A stretch of DNA of 64,000 nt from Hyalangium gracile (lineage in GTDB: Bacteria; Myxococcota; Myxococcia; Myxococcales; Myxococcaceae). Of the stretch, positions 47,101 to 57,200 are shown one piece after another (positions within the stretch are counted from its first letter, which is position 1; the number at the start of each line of letters is the position of its first letter). The notes under the pieces were generated by a model. It was not told where the DNA came from. It saw only the letters and a list, made by a program, of their open reading frames with translations, and made no database searches. The stretch is taken from contig NZ_JAHXBG010000015.1 of assembly GCF_020103725.1 (NCBI RefSeq), positions 1 to 64,000 on the forward strand, in the 5' to 3' direction. The translations under genes were made by a program, and so were the position numbers.

Positions 47101-47439
47101 GCCTTCCAGGCTGCCCTCACTGCGGGGCACCAGGACCACCTCATCACGTCCATTCTTGGGCCAGTTGAAGCGGAGCCAGCGGATGAGGTGCGATTTTCCA
47201 GAGCCCGGCTCCCCTTCCACAACGCACAGCGCATGCCTCAATCCCGGCTGTAGCAACGCCTCCTGGAGTCCCTTGTCGGAAGGGCGCTCGACCCACACCG
47301 CGCGATGGCCGGAGACCTCGAAACCCTCGATTGGGACGTGCGTGGCCATGAAGAGGGCCCGGCTCCCCTCAAGTGCTTCGGTGCGGAGAATCTGGTTCGC
47401 ATCGTCCTTCTTCCAACAGACGTAGCGCTGGAAGCTCAT
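44113..47439 (-). CDS. dpdH: DpdH-like P-loop ATPase
   Basis: The product is 1108 residues from ATG 47439, with GGGAGGAAG upstream and an ATGA overlap with dpdG. Walker A is GEPGSGKS (76-83) and a Walker B-like RLVLLFEDITSMQ lies near residue 315. A possible metal-binding CNVCPHRTVCHATFG follows (about 435-450). A proline-rich linker (about 590-640) separates the ATPase half from a helical C-terminal half. The role in the island is probably energy-driven assembly or DNA recognition in the restriction arm. Frame extension to 47946 reads into dpdG and is not coding. Confidence 0.82.
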   Translation of the reverse strand: MSFQRYVCWKKDDANQILRTEALEGSRALFMATHVPIEGFEVSGHRAVWVERPSDKGLQEALLQPGLRHALCVVEGEPGSGKSHLIRWLRFNWPKNGRDEVVLVPRSEGSLEGTLRGLRAGLPPDLQGLFAGLGEVKTTSLEGRALDFQSKLAHSFTRGYFTSTSPLHADWAESHQISQLLDPPRIRGEWKAPRRILNILSGMKGERNSRTAEFTLEDVLEFTALLRKVQEFGIKATRFKRRLTQEADDLRNRLEQGAREEDLLRELDENSELKRLVEALNARLNHAVQDLLGISSQALKNAFMKLREELARPERNKRLVLLFEDITSMQGVQDQLMDVMIASSETEENRTLCDLITIVGVTPSFFHKLFNAANLRQRISLHLKFGQQEQSFQEIYALRSSEERLRFVSRYLKAVRSGLEEIEQIKPEDSAAVPNRCNVCPHRTVCHATFGSFDEVGLYPFTETAISQFYESLRDVKGEATLKTPRGMIQGVLVPTMLKPQALAQGEFPSSDVESVWVPKGELTGIVARIVSAQGGDEQTQERLRRLIAWWGDRDSGKTQARKDGTLEFASVPQGVFEAFSLPWLGSNTNVLQAPEPQLVPQPVPQLGPQPVPPTPPPVGTPPVQGPTPDESKPSAPVRPGPSKEPKPPKPKRVQDSSELQKRKDQLTNWFKDEVLEDATFWKKQLFGLMKNLPWRALGISSWAQHQLFSEETLLLEGTAKGDVRHLVLPRELWVREGLEAFIVLNAKGEAADKVDVEFHRRRFARLLRKLSSSAQEYVRRRIPTTESGEAWSPARSAAQVLLVRSWLRGTIAPDAPAHEQWNAVVDNTPEPPDSSQPRVEKWTEVVQRVRNAQSTIYDPLLHLLNLPQDPLKQDLSFYDAGEVAAALLDLIRTLRFAPLPRADEKFTQTTSVLEKVSQYAHYVEDRLQPLVRFERERLLHRAAEVDRACRYSALPEYLQKVETTASRLIQVDPAKVPQAPLAACHKALAELRKRGLTEDRDGTAARRVDDFLRELTPERCAQLEKASLPEALVWALRAPAADLAQTFEQIKLIEGALKDLHTYVKNRLQLTGAQVGATLGVVQSAVKRMAVAIESIQAALPKEVARG

Positions 47440-48314
47440 GACTTCCTCCCAGGAATGACTACAAAGCCAAAGGACTGGATCTTGTGCGCCGGGTCCTCCG
47501 CGAGTGCCGTGGCACCCGTCATATCGCCGCGCAAGCCCAACTGGAGCACCTGATCGTCGTGCAGTTCGCGCAAGGTCTCGCTGAGGACGACCCCCAATCT
47601 GGGAGTGCCTCGTGACCAGTGGATCCGGCGGGCCATGTCTTCGAACACCGAGCCGCTGTCTACATAGGGCATCCGTTGCGCCACCTGCGCGAGGAACTTC
47701 GCGGCGGGTATCTCCTTGTCGAAGCCCAGCAGATTGCCGATCTCTGGTAGCTCCCGCCCCAACCGCACCGAGGGTTGGGGATGGAAGCCCATCTCCTGGG
47801 TGTCCCACGCCAGTCCCATGGCGACGAGCCAAGCCCGCCAGGGAGGGGACTTCTCCTCGTTGAACTGATCCTTGGCGCCGTCGGCGCCCGCCAGGGCGTT
47901 CCGGATGAAGTTCGAGACCTCCGCGACGGTATCGATCTTCAGCCAAGCGGTCCCCTGCTCCTGCTCACAGCGGACCAGCACCGCCGCATACGCTTCGAAC
48001 AGCACGCGATCCGCCGCGTTGGGTGCATCAAGGAGGCGGTTGTGCACCAGATCCCCGAAGCCCGCAGGATCTGCGGGAACCGGGCTTATGGTCAGCTCTT
48101 GTTCGGCCCTGCGCTCCTCGGCCTTGATGAAGCCTAGGCTCTTGGCCGCACCCAGTGTCTGGTCCGCGGCGGTCGTCCTTTCCTTGCCTAGCGCGCGCGG
48201 CATCAGCCAAGCTTGGATCTCTTCCTTGCTGAGCCTCCCTCCATGGGCCTCCAGCAACCTCAGGAGCGAGTGGACGCGCTCGGGGCGTCCTTGGGTATCC
48301 GAAAGCAAGCTCAT
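47436..48314 (-). CDS. dpdG: DpdG-like protein
   Basis: The product is 292 residues from ATG 48314, overlapping the dpdF stop as ATGA; its own stop overlaps dpdH the same way. The N-terminus (VHSLLRLLEAHGGRLSKEEI) suggests a small winged helix. The rest has no motif I recognise beyond MGFHPQPSVRLGRELPEI and a Trp/Arg-rich middle. I base dpdG on size and on the position between recQ-like dpdF and ATPase dpdH. The function is unknown in all Dpd systems that I know. Confidence 0.72.
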   Translation of the reverse strand: MSLLSDTQGRPERVHSLLRLLEAHGGRLSKEEIQAWLMPRALGKERTTAADQTLGAAKSLGFIKAEERRAEQELTISPVPADPAGFGDLVHNRLLDAPNAADRVLFEAYAAVLVRCEQEQGTAWLKIDTVAEVSNFIRNALAGADGAKDQFNEEKSPPWRAWLVAMGLAWDTQEMGFHPQPSVRLGRELPEIGNLLGFDKEIPAAKFLAQVAQRMPYVDSGSVFEDMARRIHWSRGTPRLGVVLSETLRELHDDQVLQLGLRGDMTGATALAEDPAHKIQSFGFVVIPGRKS

Positions 48315-50875
48315 CGCCGCGAACCTCTCCAGTCATCCAGGCGCGCCTCCATCATGGGCGCGTGCTTCGATACGACCTGTGCTGCCTGCCTTCCGCCGAT
48401 CCGGAGGCCCGGGGAGGCCACGACGAACAGGCCCACGTCCCCCAACCGCTCCTCGTCCCGTACCCGCTGCAAGAGCTCCTCGTTAGGGGCTGCATCCGCG
48501 CCCAGGTTGCCCAGCAGCAGCGCGGTGGGGATGCGTGCGAGCGTCCTGACACGAGACAGATCCGGCGACTCCAGCACCAGCCCCGGAGAGCCCTTGAACC
48601 CCTTGAGCAGCTGGCTGCACGTGGTTCCGAACCCCGCTGGCACCACAAACTGCCCTACCCCGACGATCACCAGCCTCCGCAGGAGACTCTCCGGTGCGGA
48701 GAAGTCCTCGGACTCGGGGTAGATGAGATAACAACCCCCATCCGGAGACGCGGGGGCGCTCCAGATCTGGCCAGTCCCTTTGAACTGGAAAGACCTGGGT
48801 GGCTCTACCTCGTGGCTGCGGCAATGAGGGCAACGGCCGCACTGCTCGATGAACGGCCGCCCGGCCTCCACCATTTCGAAGACACGCCCGAGTAGACAGT
48901 CCTCCTCGGGGGTCTCCAAGCACTGGAGGAACGCCTCGAAGCGCGCCCCTGCTTCCCGTACCTCGGCCGCCCGTCCCTGGAGGATCTCCAAGAGGCGCTG
49001 GTTGGCCTGCTCGCCCTCATCGAGCAGCAGAGGCTCGGTCAGGACGATCTTCCATCGGAAGTGTTGATCGTCCACCGACAGGATCCTGGCGGCCCCGTAG
49101 CGCTGAAGCTGGTTCAGGAGAGAGGCGTTCCAGCGGCGCGTATAGGAGCCTCTCTTCTTTCCCGGCGGCGGTACATCCAGGTCCACCATGAGCACCGGGT
49201 GTCCGGTGCTGGGCTCGGGCTCGATGCCCCGCCTGCGGCTGTCTTCGACGATGGCGCGCCAGCGAGGCACGGCCGTGTCCAGGCTCATGAGTTGGCCCAA
49301 GGCCATTGCCCGGGCTGTCGCTGCGTCTTCGGGTGTCCACAGCAACAAGCCCAGCGACTGGTGCCCATCCCGTCCGGCCCGGCCGATCTCCTGGTAGTAG
49401 CGCGAGCTGTCCTCGGGCATGCAGGCATGGACCACCGCGCGGACGTCCCTCACGTCGATTCCCATGCCGAAGGCGGACGTGGCGACGACGAGATCCAGCT
49501 CCCCCTCGTGCCACCTGTTCACCACCGAGGACCTCATCTCGCTGTCCGTGCTCCCAGTGAAGGCCTCCACGCGGTCGTAGCCCTGAGCTCGAAGCTGGAC
49601 CACGAGCCGCTCGGCCTCCTCCACCTCCGTGGTGTACACGATGGCGGGCCTGGGGATCAGGTCGACCAGCCGGAGAAGCGCGGCACTGCGGGCGGTCTCC
49701 GCCTGGAACTGGTGGGTGACGAGGTCCAGCTCCGTGCGGGGGCAGGACGCGAAGATCGAGAGGAACGGCCCGGTATTGGCATATTGCTGCTCGAGCAGCC
49801 TCCTCGCTTCGGTTCCGATTGTCGCCGACAGGAGCACAGTGCGCAGATCGGAGTTATGTCCCCTGAGCTCCTGGACGAGGCTGGAGAGGCGCTGGAAGTC
49901 GGGCCGGAAGCTTCGGCCCCAGCTGTCGATGATGTGGGCTTCATCTACGAAAAAGCCCTCCAGGTGTCCACGCTCCGCCGAGTAACGCTGACCGTTGGGG
50001 AGTGCCGCCCTCAGAAGTGTCTCCCGGGCGGAGTTGAGCGCGGACTCCGGTGATAAGAGCAGGATGGGGACTTCGCCCTGACGGAAGGCGATCAGGATGT
50101 CCTCCCTCCGAGCGGGAGACATCGCTCCCACCAGCGCGGCGCTGCCCTCCAGCCCGGGCAGCGTTTTGAGCGTCTTCTCGTGAGCGAGTGCCAGTGCCAC
50201 GGTGGGCACAATCACCACCGCACAGGGCCGCTCGCCGGAAGCGCGCTCACGCCACCAACGCACTCCCAGCTGGAACAGAAGGCTCTTTCCTGCGCCGGTG
50301 GCCATGCTGACGAAGAGTGTGGCGCCGCCCGGCATCGTGAGGAGGGCCCGAACCGCCGCCTTCTGGGTGGGGTTCTGGTACGCACGGTGAGCGGAGAGCC
50401 TCAACAACACCCCATCGGGAGTATCCGCCTGCCGGAACCGCCGCAACCCTGGATCCAGCTGGAGCGCGGTCTTCAGTGGACTCGCTAGCTCGGGAGGCAC
50501 GTGCTCCTCCGCTTCGACGGGTCGCAGATCGAGCACTACCTCGCGAGCACACTCGCCTCGGGTGTGTGCGCCCAGGCCGAACCGGTGCAGAAGGGAGAGC
50601 TCCTCTTCCCCAAGCCCGACCCCCGCCAGTGGCAGCACCAGATAGTTGTCACAGAGCCGGGCTGCCTCCCGAAGGAGGACTCCCCGGTCCGCGAACGTGC
50701 GGGACCGGGCCAGGCAGGTGAACACCCGCTCCAGGCTGGCAAGTCTCCACGCCAGGGCCTCGGCTTCGTCGCCGGGCGCGCTCCTCGCTGCGTCTTTCCG
50801 AATCCGAAGGGTGTTGAGCACCTGGGCCAAATCGGTGCAGCCCGAGAAGTCCCAGCTGGCACTGGTCCCACTCAT
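48311..50875 (-). CDS. dpdF: DpdF, RecQ-like superfamily 2 helicase
   Basis: The product is 854 residues from ATG 50875 (ATGA with dpdE). Walker A is MATGAGKS (191-198), motif II VDEAHIIDSWG (DEAH at 312-315) and motif III LLSATIGTEA. The second lobe has YTTEVEEAERLV, TSAFGMGIDVRDV and YYQEIGRAGRDG (motif VI), as in RecQ. A zinc-like CGRCPHC lies in the C-terminal third. It is expected to unwind or track DNA in the restriction arm of the Dpd system. Confidence 0.9.
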   Translation of the reverse strand: MSGTSASWDFSGCTDLAQVLNTLRIRKDAARSAPGDEAEALAWRLASLERVFTCLARSRTFADRGVLLREAARLCDNYLVLPLAGVGLGEEELSLLHRFGLGAHTRGECAREVVLDLRPVEAEEHVPPELASPLKTALQLDPGLRRFRQADTPDGVLLRLSAHRAYQNPTQKAAVRALLTMPGGATLFVSMATGAGKSLLFQLGVRWWRERASGERPCAVVIVPTVALALAHEKTLKTLPGLEGSAALVGAMSPARREDILIAFRQGEVPILLLSPESALNSARETLLRAALPNGQRYSAERGHLEGFFVDEAHIIDSWGRSFRPDFQRLSSLVQELRGHNSDLRTVLLSATIGTEARRLLEQQYANTGPFLSIFASCPRTELDLVTHQFQAETARSAALLRLVDLIPRPAIVYTTEVEEAERLVVQLRAQGYDRVEAFTGSTDSEMRSSVVNRWHEGELDLVVATSAFGMGIDVRDVRAVVHACMPEDSSRYYQEIGRAGRDGHQSLGLLLWTPEDAATARAMALGQLMSLDTAVPRWRAIVEDSRRRGIEPEPSTGHPVLMVDLDVPPPGKKRGSYTRRWNASLLNQLQRYGAARILSVDDQHFRWKIVLTEPLLLDEGEQANQRLLEILQGRAAEVREAGARFEAFLQCLETPEEDCLLGRVFEMVEAGRPFIEQCGRCPHCRSHEVEPPRSFQFKGTGQIWSAPASPDGGCYLIYPESEDFSAPESLLRRLVIVGVGQFVVPAGFGTTCSQLLKGFKGSPGLVLESPDLSRVRTLARIPTALLLGNLGADAAPNEELLQRVRDEERLGDVGLFVVASPGLRIGGRQAAQVVSKHAPMMEARLDDWRGSRR

Positions 50876-53800
50876 GATCCGATGACGACCGCCAAGCCAT
50901 CGATTTCCACGACGCCTTGACGGACCGCCTCCAGCAGCTCCTCACGCATTCGGATCTCCTCCCGGGCCTGCGTGGCGTCCGCTCCAGTCCCCCGCTCTGC
51001 GACGCCGCGGAGGTAGCCCATCTCGTGGCTCAGATCTTCCTCCAGCGCCTTCGCGGCCTCCTCATGAAGGCTGACGCGCTCGGAGCGAATGGACTCGATG
51101 GCGAGCGAAATGGCTTGCCGGACGGCATTCCAGAGTGGAGTGGGATCCCACTGAGCGGAGAAATCCCCGGGCTCTACCTTCTGATCCAGCCTGCCCCCCT
51201 GGTACGGCGCGAGGATCCGCTTGCGCAGGTCTCCATCCTGGACGACCTCGGCCGCAGGCTCGCTTCTAGGACGGAGCACGAACACCTGCTCGGCCGGGGA
51301 CGGCCAGAGGTGCCGCTGCGCGCGGACGATCAGTCCGCCGGGAACGGCGGGGATCTGGATGGTGCAGTGTGCCAGCACCACCAGGTACATCTGGTGGCGA
51401 TACTTCGTGCCAAGGGATCTGCGGAAGACGGTGGCCCGGCCCACGGAGGTCGTGTCCAAGGCGTTGATGAGCACGTCGAACAGCCGGTGCCCCGGGCCGA
51501 AGAACTGGATGGAGTCGTTCCTCATCGCGAGCTGCCGCTCGAACGTCCCCATGTACCGGAATGCTGCCTCCGGGTCGAACCCCATCTCCGCCAGAGGCAC
51601 CTCGAGCTGCCCTGTCTCCCACCGCAGGCGGAATGCTCCATCCTGGTAGGCGCTGTCGATCCCCAGAGCCTTGGCCCAGGCGGTCAGTTGCTCCGCGAAC
51701 TCTCCAGGCTCCGTTTCCCCGATCATCTCCGCCAGCTCATTGGCCTTCTCCAACTGGGGCCGGGACGTGTCGAGCGACAACTCGAACTCCTCGTCCGTCT
51801 GCTTCAGCAGGCTGGCCACCTCGGCGCGCAGGCGCTCCTGCGCGTCGGCGGGGGCCTTCCCGCTGGCGATCTCGTGAACAGTCACCTGCAGTCGCGGCAG
51901 CGCGAACTCGAGACCACCGATGGAGCGTTCATGAACGCGGAACACGTCCTGGTGCAGCTGGATCACCGCCAGCTCACTCGACACCCGCCCACGCATGACC
52001 ACCGAGCGCACGGGCCGTCCGGCGGCGCGCCCGACCCGATCCAGGCGCCCGATCCTCTGCTCAACTCGTGCGACGGAGATGGGGGTGTCCAGGTGCAACA
52101 CCGCCCAGGCGACCTCGAAGTTGCGTCCCTCTCCGCCCAGTTCGTCGGAGACGAGCACCCGGCACTTGCCGTCCCGCTGAAACCCCAGGGCCACCTTCTC
52201 AAGATCCTCGGGCTTCATGAGGTAATGGAACGTCTGGGCGCCAGCCTCAGGGGCCACCTCCCGAAGGTGATTCGCAAAGGCCTCCACCACGGGCTGCTCC
52301 TGGGAGAACACGAGCAGCTTGCGCTTGGGATCCTCCTTCAAGCGGGCGCTCACCCATTGGGCCGCCTCACGCAGCCTCGCGCAGACGGCACCGCTCTCCT
52401 TCCACTCCTCGGTGATCCCGGCTGCCTTGGTGAGCCACTCGGCCTCGCCCGGCAACGGCTTGGCGCTGTTGACCAGCCACTGGAGCAGTACTACCTCCTC
52501 TTCCGGCCCCGGATCGCTCCGAAGCGCGGCTGCGGGGGAGATCTCCGGCGGCTTTTCAGGCTTGGCCAGGCTCTTCCGCCGCGCGCGGATCAAACGCAGG
52601 AAGAGATCCGGCATGGACGCGGCGAAGCGCTGGTAGATACCCCTGAGGGCCCACTGCTCCACATCCAGCACGGGACTGGCTGCCAACTGGTCTAGGTGTT
52701 CTGCCAGGAGGACTTCATCCGCGTCCGGCTCGTAGTCGAGGATTTCTCCCTCGCGAGGGTTGCGTGGCAGTCCAAGCGCATCCAGCGTCACCCGGCGGGT
52801 CCGGATCAGCCGGCGATCGATGCGGTGGAACTCCTGCACATACCCGACGAGCTGATCCAGGGCGTCGGTATCTCCTCCGCGGACGGCGTCCAGCAGTTCG
52901 GCGAAGACGGGGTCCTCGGTGACGACGCCTTCCCAGGACTTGACGATATCCTGGAGAGACTCCTCGTCCAGTTCTTCGTCCGCCCTCCGCGCGGCCGCCA
53001 TCAGCTCGTGGCTGAAGGCCAGCGCATCCCAGATGCGCTTCTTGGCGGTGAGCCGCCTCTCCAGTGCCGCAGTATCTCGAGGCTCATAGACACCGGGGGA
53101 CACCAGCGCGAGCAGCCCCAACAGGCTCTCGGTCTCGCGCTTAGAAGGGGTTGCGGAGAGCGCCAGGAAGCCCTGGGAGTGCCGCGAGAGCTCCTGCAGC
53201 CACGGGTAGAGCGAGTGGCTGGGGGGAAACTGATGCGCCTCATCGACGATGACGAGGCCGAAGTCCAGGCTAGCGAGCGTCTCGCGGAGGTCGGGGTGGC
53301 TCTCCACCGCTGTCGTCGAGACGATGAGCCGGGATTTGGCGAGGGTCTTGACCCGCTCGACGGAGGAGAGCTCTTCCCAGCGCGTGGTGGAGATCTCCGT
53401 AAAGGCGCGCGCGCCAAAGCGCAGGTACAGCTCGCAGAGCCACTGGCGGGTCATCGCTCCTGGGGCCACCACGAGGACGTTGAGCGAGAGATCTGCGGCG
53501 GACAAAGCCTGGATGACGTACCCGGCCTCGATCGTCTTCCCAAGCCCCACTTCGTCCGCCAGGATGAAGCGCGGCGTCCGATCCCACAGTATGCGCCGCG
53601 AGGCATAGAGCTGGTGGCCCAAGGGCCACACCCGCGCCCCGAAGAGCGTGGGCGTCCCATCCGAATCCTCGTACATGCGAGCCAGAGTTGCCCGCAGATC
53701 CCTCCGGGCGAAGAAGCGCCGAGGCCCTCGCCACTCCGCAGCTTCCAGCGTGTCTAGGGGGCTTGCGCCCAGGGCACTGCCCGGAATGAGCCGCGACTCA

Positions 53801-54123
53801 TCCACCCAGTGCTCATCTCCCCCGGCGTCAATGCGGACCAGACACTGACGCAGCCCGTCCACGCGGTTGATGGAGACCAAACGAGCCGCTTGGCGACTCG
53901 CGAGACCCTGGCCGGGTTCCGCCTGGGAGGCCGAAGCAAGCGTGAGCGGCATCCCCTCATGGAGAGGAAACGCAACAAGCTCGGACGGACTGACCTTCAG
54001 CGTCTGATCCTCGCCGCGCAACCTGCGGACGACGAGCTTGTCACCCGCACTTCGGATGACCCTGATCGGGCCCATCGTCTGATTCTGACGGAGATAGACC
54101 AGCGCCCCAGGCAACCAACCCAT
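50872..54123 (-). CDS. dpdE: DpdE, SNF2-family helicase/translocase
   Basis: The product is 1083 residues from ATG 54123; a longer frame to 54225 has no better start. An N-terminal region of about 165 residues with SH3-like beta character precedes ILADEVGLGKTIEAGYVI (GLGKT at 193-197). Motif II is VIVDEAHQF (294-297) and motif III ALSATPSKRE. The second lobe has LVSDELGGEGRNFEVAW and VEQRIGRLDRVGR (motif VI). RapA-like SNF2 proteins share this plan. It is the first gene after a 134-base break in the overlapping chain. Confidence 0.9.
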   Translation of the reverse strand: MGWLPGALVYLRQNQTMGPIRVIRSAGDKLVVRRLRGEDQTLKVSPSELVAFPLHEGMPLTLASASQAEPGQGLASRQAARLVSINRVDGLRQCLVRIDAGGDEHWVDESRLIPGSALGASPLDTLEAAEWRGPRRFFARRDLRATLARMYEDSDGTPTLFGARVWPLGHQLYASRRILWDRTPRFILADEVGLGKTIEAGYVIQALSAADLSLNVLVVAPGAMTRQWLCELYLRFGARAFTEISTTRWEELSSVERVKTLAKSRLIVSTTAVESHPDLRETLASLDFGLVIVDEAHQFPPSHSLYPWLQELSRHSQGFLALSATPSKRETESLLGLLALVSPGVYEPRDTAALERRLTAKKRIWDALAFSHELMAAARRADEELDEESLQDIVKSWEGVVTEDPVFAELLDAVRGGDTDALDQLVGYVQEFHRIDRRLIRTRRVTLDALGLPRNPREGEILDYEPDADEVLLAEHLDQLAASPVLDVEQWALRGIYQRFAASMPDLFLRLIRARRKSLAKPEKPPEISPAAALRSDPGPEEEVVLLQWLVNSAKPLPGEAEWLTKAAGITEEWKESGAVCARLREAAQWVSARLKEDPKRKLLVFSQEQPVVEAFANHLREVAPEAGAQTFHYLMKPEDLEKVALGFQRDGKCRVLVSDELGGEGRNFEVAWAVLHLDTPISVARVEQRIGRLDRVGRAAGRPVRSVVMRGRVSSELAVIQLHQDVFRVHERSIGGLEFALPRLQVTVHEIASGKAPADAQERLRAEVASLLKQTDEEFELSLDTSRPQLEKANELAEMIGETEPGEFAEQLTAWAKALGIDSAYQDGAFRLRWETGQLEVPLAEMGFDPEAAFRYMGTFERQLAMRNDSIQFFGPGHRLFDVLINALDTTSVGRATVFRRSLGTKYRHQMYLVVLAHCTIQIPAVPGGLIVRAQRHLWPSPAEQVFVLRPRSEPAAEVVQDGDLRKRILAPYQGGRLDQKVEPGDFSAQWDPTPLWNAVRQAISLAIESIRSERVSLHEEAAKALEEDLSHEMGYLRGVAERGTGADATQAREEIRMREELLEAVRQGVVEIDGLAVVIGS

Positions 54124-54224
54124 GGACTGATTTCGCAACGGTTCCCCCGATACGCACCGCCCGCGATCGCGAGAGACAGGCCTCGCCAGGAGCCACGCTG
54201 ATCCGGGACTCGCCCAGGGTATCA

Positions 54225-54243
54225 CCCCGCGGCTCGCGCGGGG
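54225..54243 (-). terminator. GC-rich intercistronic hairpin between dpdJ and dpdE
   Basis: CCCCGCG and CGCGGGG form a perfect 7-bp stem with a 5-base loop, about 15 bases past the dpdJ stop. There is no T tract. It may reduce read-through or protect an mRNA end, setting the nuclease-dpdJ pair apart from dpdE onward. Confidence 0.4.
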
Positions 54244-54257
54244 AGCTTCCCTTCAGC

Positions 54258-57200
54258 TCAGGCCTTCTCAAGAAACGCGCCGAGCTGCTCCAGCATCCTG
54301 CGGCTGACCACGACCTCGGCCAGATCGTCGTCCATGATCGTGCTACCGGTGTGCAGACAGGTCTGGCAGCCGTCCACGCAGAGCCGGGCGCTCAGCCGGT
54401 AGGCCTGATCCGCCAGGCGTGCCTCCGCACTCAGTGACTCTTCCTGCAGGGCGTCATCGAGCGCCCGGTAGTTCTCGAGCAACTGGCTCCACTGCGGCAC
54501 CGAGGCATGATTCTCCGCAGCCCGGGCAACCACTGCTCCCACCAGTTCCCAGGCGGAGGCCTCGCGCTCCAGGTCCTTCTCGAGGCCGACCCGCACACTC
54601 CGTATCTCCCGGTGCAACTGGTAGAGCTCATACCGCTGGGTGCCGAGCTCCTCCGTCCCGTACAAGAGGCGCAGCACGCCTTGGATGGGGCCTGCGTTGG
54701 ACTCCAAGTCCACGCCGAGCTCGGAGGCCAGAGCTTGGATGCGCCGCTCGTCTCGCGGGTCCCAGCTCCGCCAGCGAGCCGCGTCCGCCTCACGCTCGAA
54801 GACATGGTTGACCAGCCGGTCCTCCTCCACGTTGGGACAAGCGCCTAGGTGGCTGGGATGGAGCTCCTCCAGGGACTCCCCCAGGTGCCGGAGGAACGTC
54901 CGGGTCGTTCCATCCCCGTGGCTGCCGTCCTCCGCGATAGTGATGATGTCCTCGGCGCCCTGGGCGAACTGCACGGGCAGCTTGACGTGAAAGAGGATCC
55001 GCCGCTCGTCTCCGCGCCCGTGGCGCACGAACGCCTGCCCCAGACGGATGGCCAGCCCATGCACGACTACGGAGCGCAGGTACGAGGTAAAGGACTCGCT
55101 CGAGGCCACCTCTTTCATGGCTCGCCGCAGCACGTCAGCAAAGGCTGAAGCGGAGATGAGCTCCTCGCGCAGACGCTCCATGCGGCGATCACTCAGCATC
55201 GGGTGCTGCCGGAGGTGCCGCCGGTACACACCATCCAAGAGCTCCCCGAACTGGGCCGCGCTCCAGCGATGGACCAGCCCGCTGATCTTCTCCTTCACGC
55301 CCTTGAAGGCAGCGGCGGTCACCATGAGATCCGCCACCTGACGGAGTTGGTACGAGTTCAATCCCGCCGCCGCGCCATGGCTCATCAGCAGGAAGCGCAG
55401 GTGCTGGCCATGGAGCCACTTCTTCTCCGCGGGCGCGCCCTGGAGGCGCTCGAGTTCCCATTGGATGAAGGTCTCCAGTACGACTCGATCCAGGTGCAGC
55501 CGGACGCCCTCGGTCTCCACCTGGTAGCCATGCAGCAGGGGCCTACGGGCCTGGACCAGCGGGAGCCCTTGATCCTCCGGGTGGACGAACACCTGACTGA
55601 CGTAGGCATCTTCACGCTTCCGCTTCTGCTCCAGCACTAGGCGGGCATCGGCGCCCCAGAAGACGCGAGAGAGCTTCAGCCCGGTCTGGCTACCTCGGGC
55701 GGTGGATCCCTGAAAGACCTCCAGGCGGGAAGCGAGACGTCCCAGCGTGGAGATGTTGATGAATCGAGCCATCTCGGGCCGGGCATCCACGACAATGAAC
55801 CCTTGCAGACGCCCCTGGCTCTTGTGGTTGACGCTGGGAAGCTCGCCACCAGCTTTGTACGGCTGCAGCTTGCGGCGGGCTGGGTCATAGGCCCAGTCCG
55901 GTTGCCACTCCGTGCCCAGGAACCTCCCGCCCTTCTCGAGAATGAGCTTTGGGGGCCTCACCACCTGAGGCTCCATCCGGGGCCCCAGCAGCGCCCGGGC
56001 CACCAGCGGCAGTTCCTGTTGGAGTTCCTTCACTCCTCCGGGGACAGCGGAGAACCTCGGCCAGGACTCGAAGCCGGTCTTGTCCATCTGCAGCGGCTCA
56101 CGCCCGTTGGCTGGGGGGAGCCAGTGCACGGTGGTGAAGCCGAAGCGCCGGGTCATGTTGCCGGGCACACACTCAGAGAAGGCAAGCGCCATGTCCTCCG
56201 TTCTGGGCGTGAGCTCCCCCATGTCATTGGGGAAGGTGACTTCTATGCGGGGCAGGTTGCTCGACTGGAACAGGGGCCTGGGTACCCAGTGGATCTTATT
56301 CGCCCAGTCGTAGGGGCTCTGGCTTGTATCCAGGGAGATCCCCCGGGTCGCCTCCGTCCAGAGCTCCCCGAGCGACGAGACCTCCAAGCGGCTGTACACA
56401 TCCTCGCCGAAGGTGGCTCGGACCAGCGGATCCGCTTCGGCTAGGAGGTTCGGTTCCCCTGGGGGGCTCATCTTGCCGAGGCAGCGCCGCCGAGCAACTA
56501 GATCCAGCAGCAAGGCGATCACCTGCCCCCGGCAGACGAAATAGTTCTCCATGTTCAGGGGGACCTCGAAGCCCTTCGCGTCGAGCATCTCCCTGGGGCG
56601 CCGGAAGAACCACGAGTCCCGGGCGGAGTAGGCGGAGAGTGTCACACCCGTGAGCGGCCGGTCATCCGAGCTGCGACCGCCGCGGCCCTTGCGCTGAACG
56701 AAGGAGGCCAAGTTCAGCGGCGCGTAGTGCTGGTACACGAGGATCATCTCCGGATCGTCGAAGCCCACCTCCAGGGACGACGTGGAGAAGATGAGGTCAC
56801 TGCGTTGGACCAGCTCATCGGCCTTGCCGCCGGTGCCCGAGAAGATGGGGCGTTCACAGACGGCGAGCGGCTGCCCCGGACTGTAAGCTCCCCCCACCCG
56901 CCGCTGCCGACGATCCGTAGCGGCGAAATACCAGCACTCTCCTTGACGGAAGTGATCGCAAGCATCCGGCGAGCGGCAGCACTCGCGCCGCGGTTGACCG
57001 GACTGGAGATCGTCGTCATAGAGGCGCGTCCGCAGCTGCGCCAAGCGCCCCCCCTCTTCGGCGTCGCGATAGTCCGAGTGCAGGCGCTTGAGCTTGTCGA
57101 TGGAGTCGAAGAACGCGATGCCTCGGAAGCCGCCCTCGTCTCCGCTCCGCCGGCGCATGCCGTGCGCCAGACACATGAGAGACTGGATGGTGGTGGACGC

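Noticed and set aside
47440-47946. N-terminal extension of the dpdH frame
   Set aside because: It lies inside dpdG in another frame; ATG 47439 has a good ribosome-binding site.
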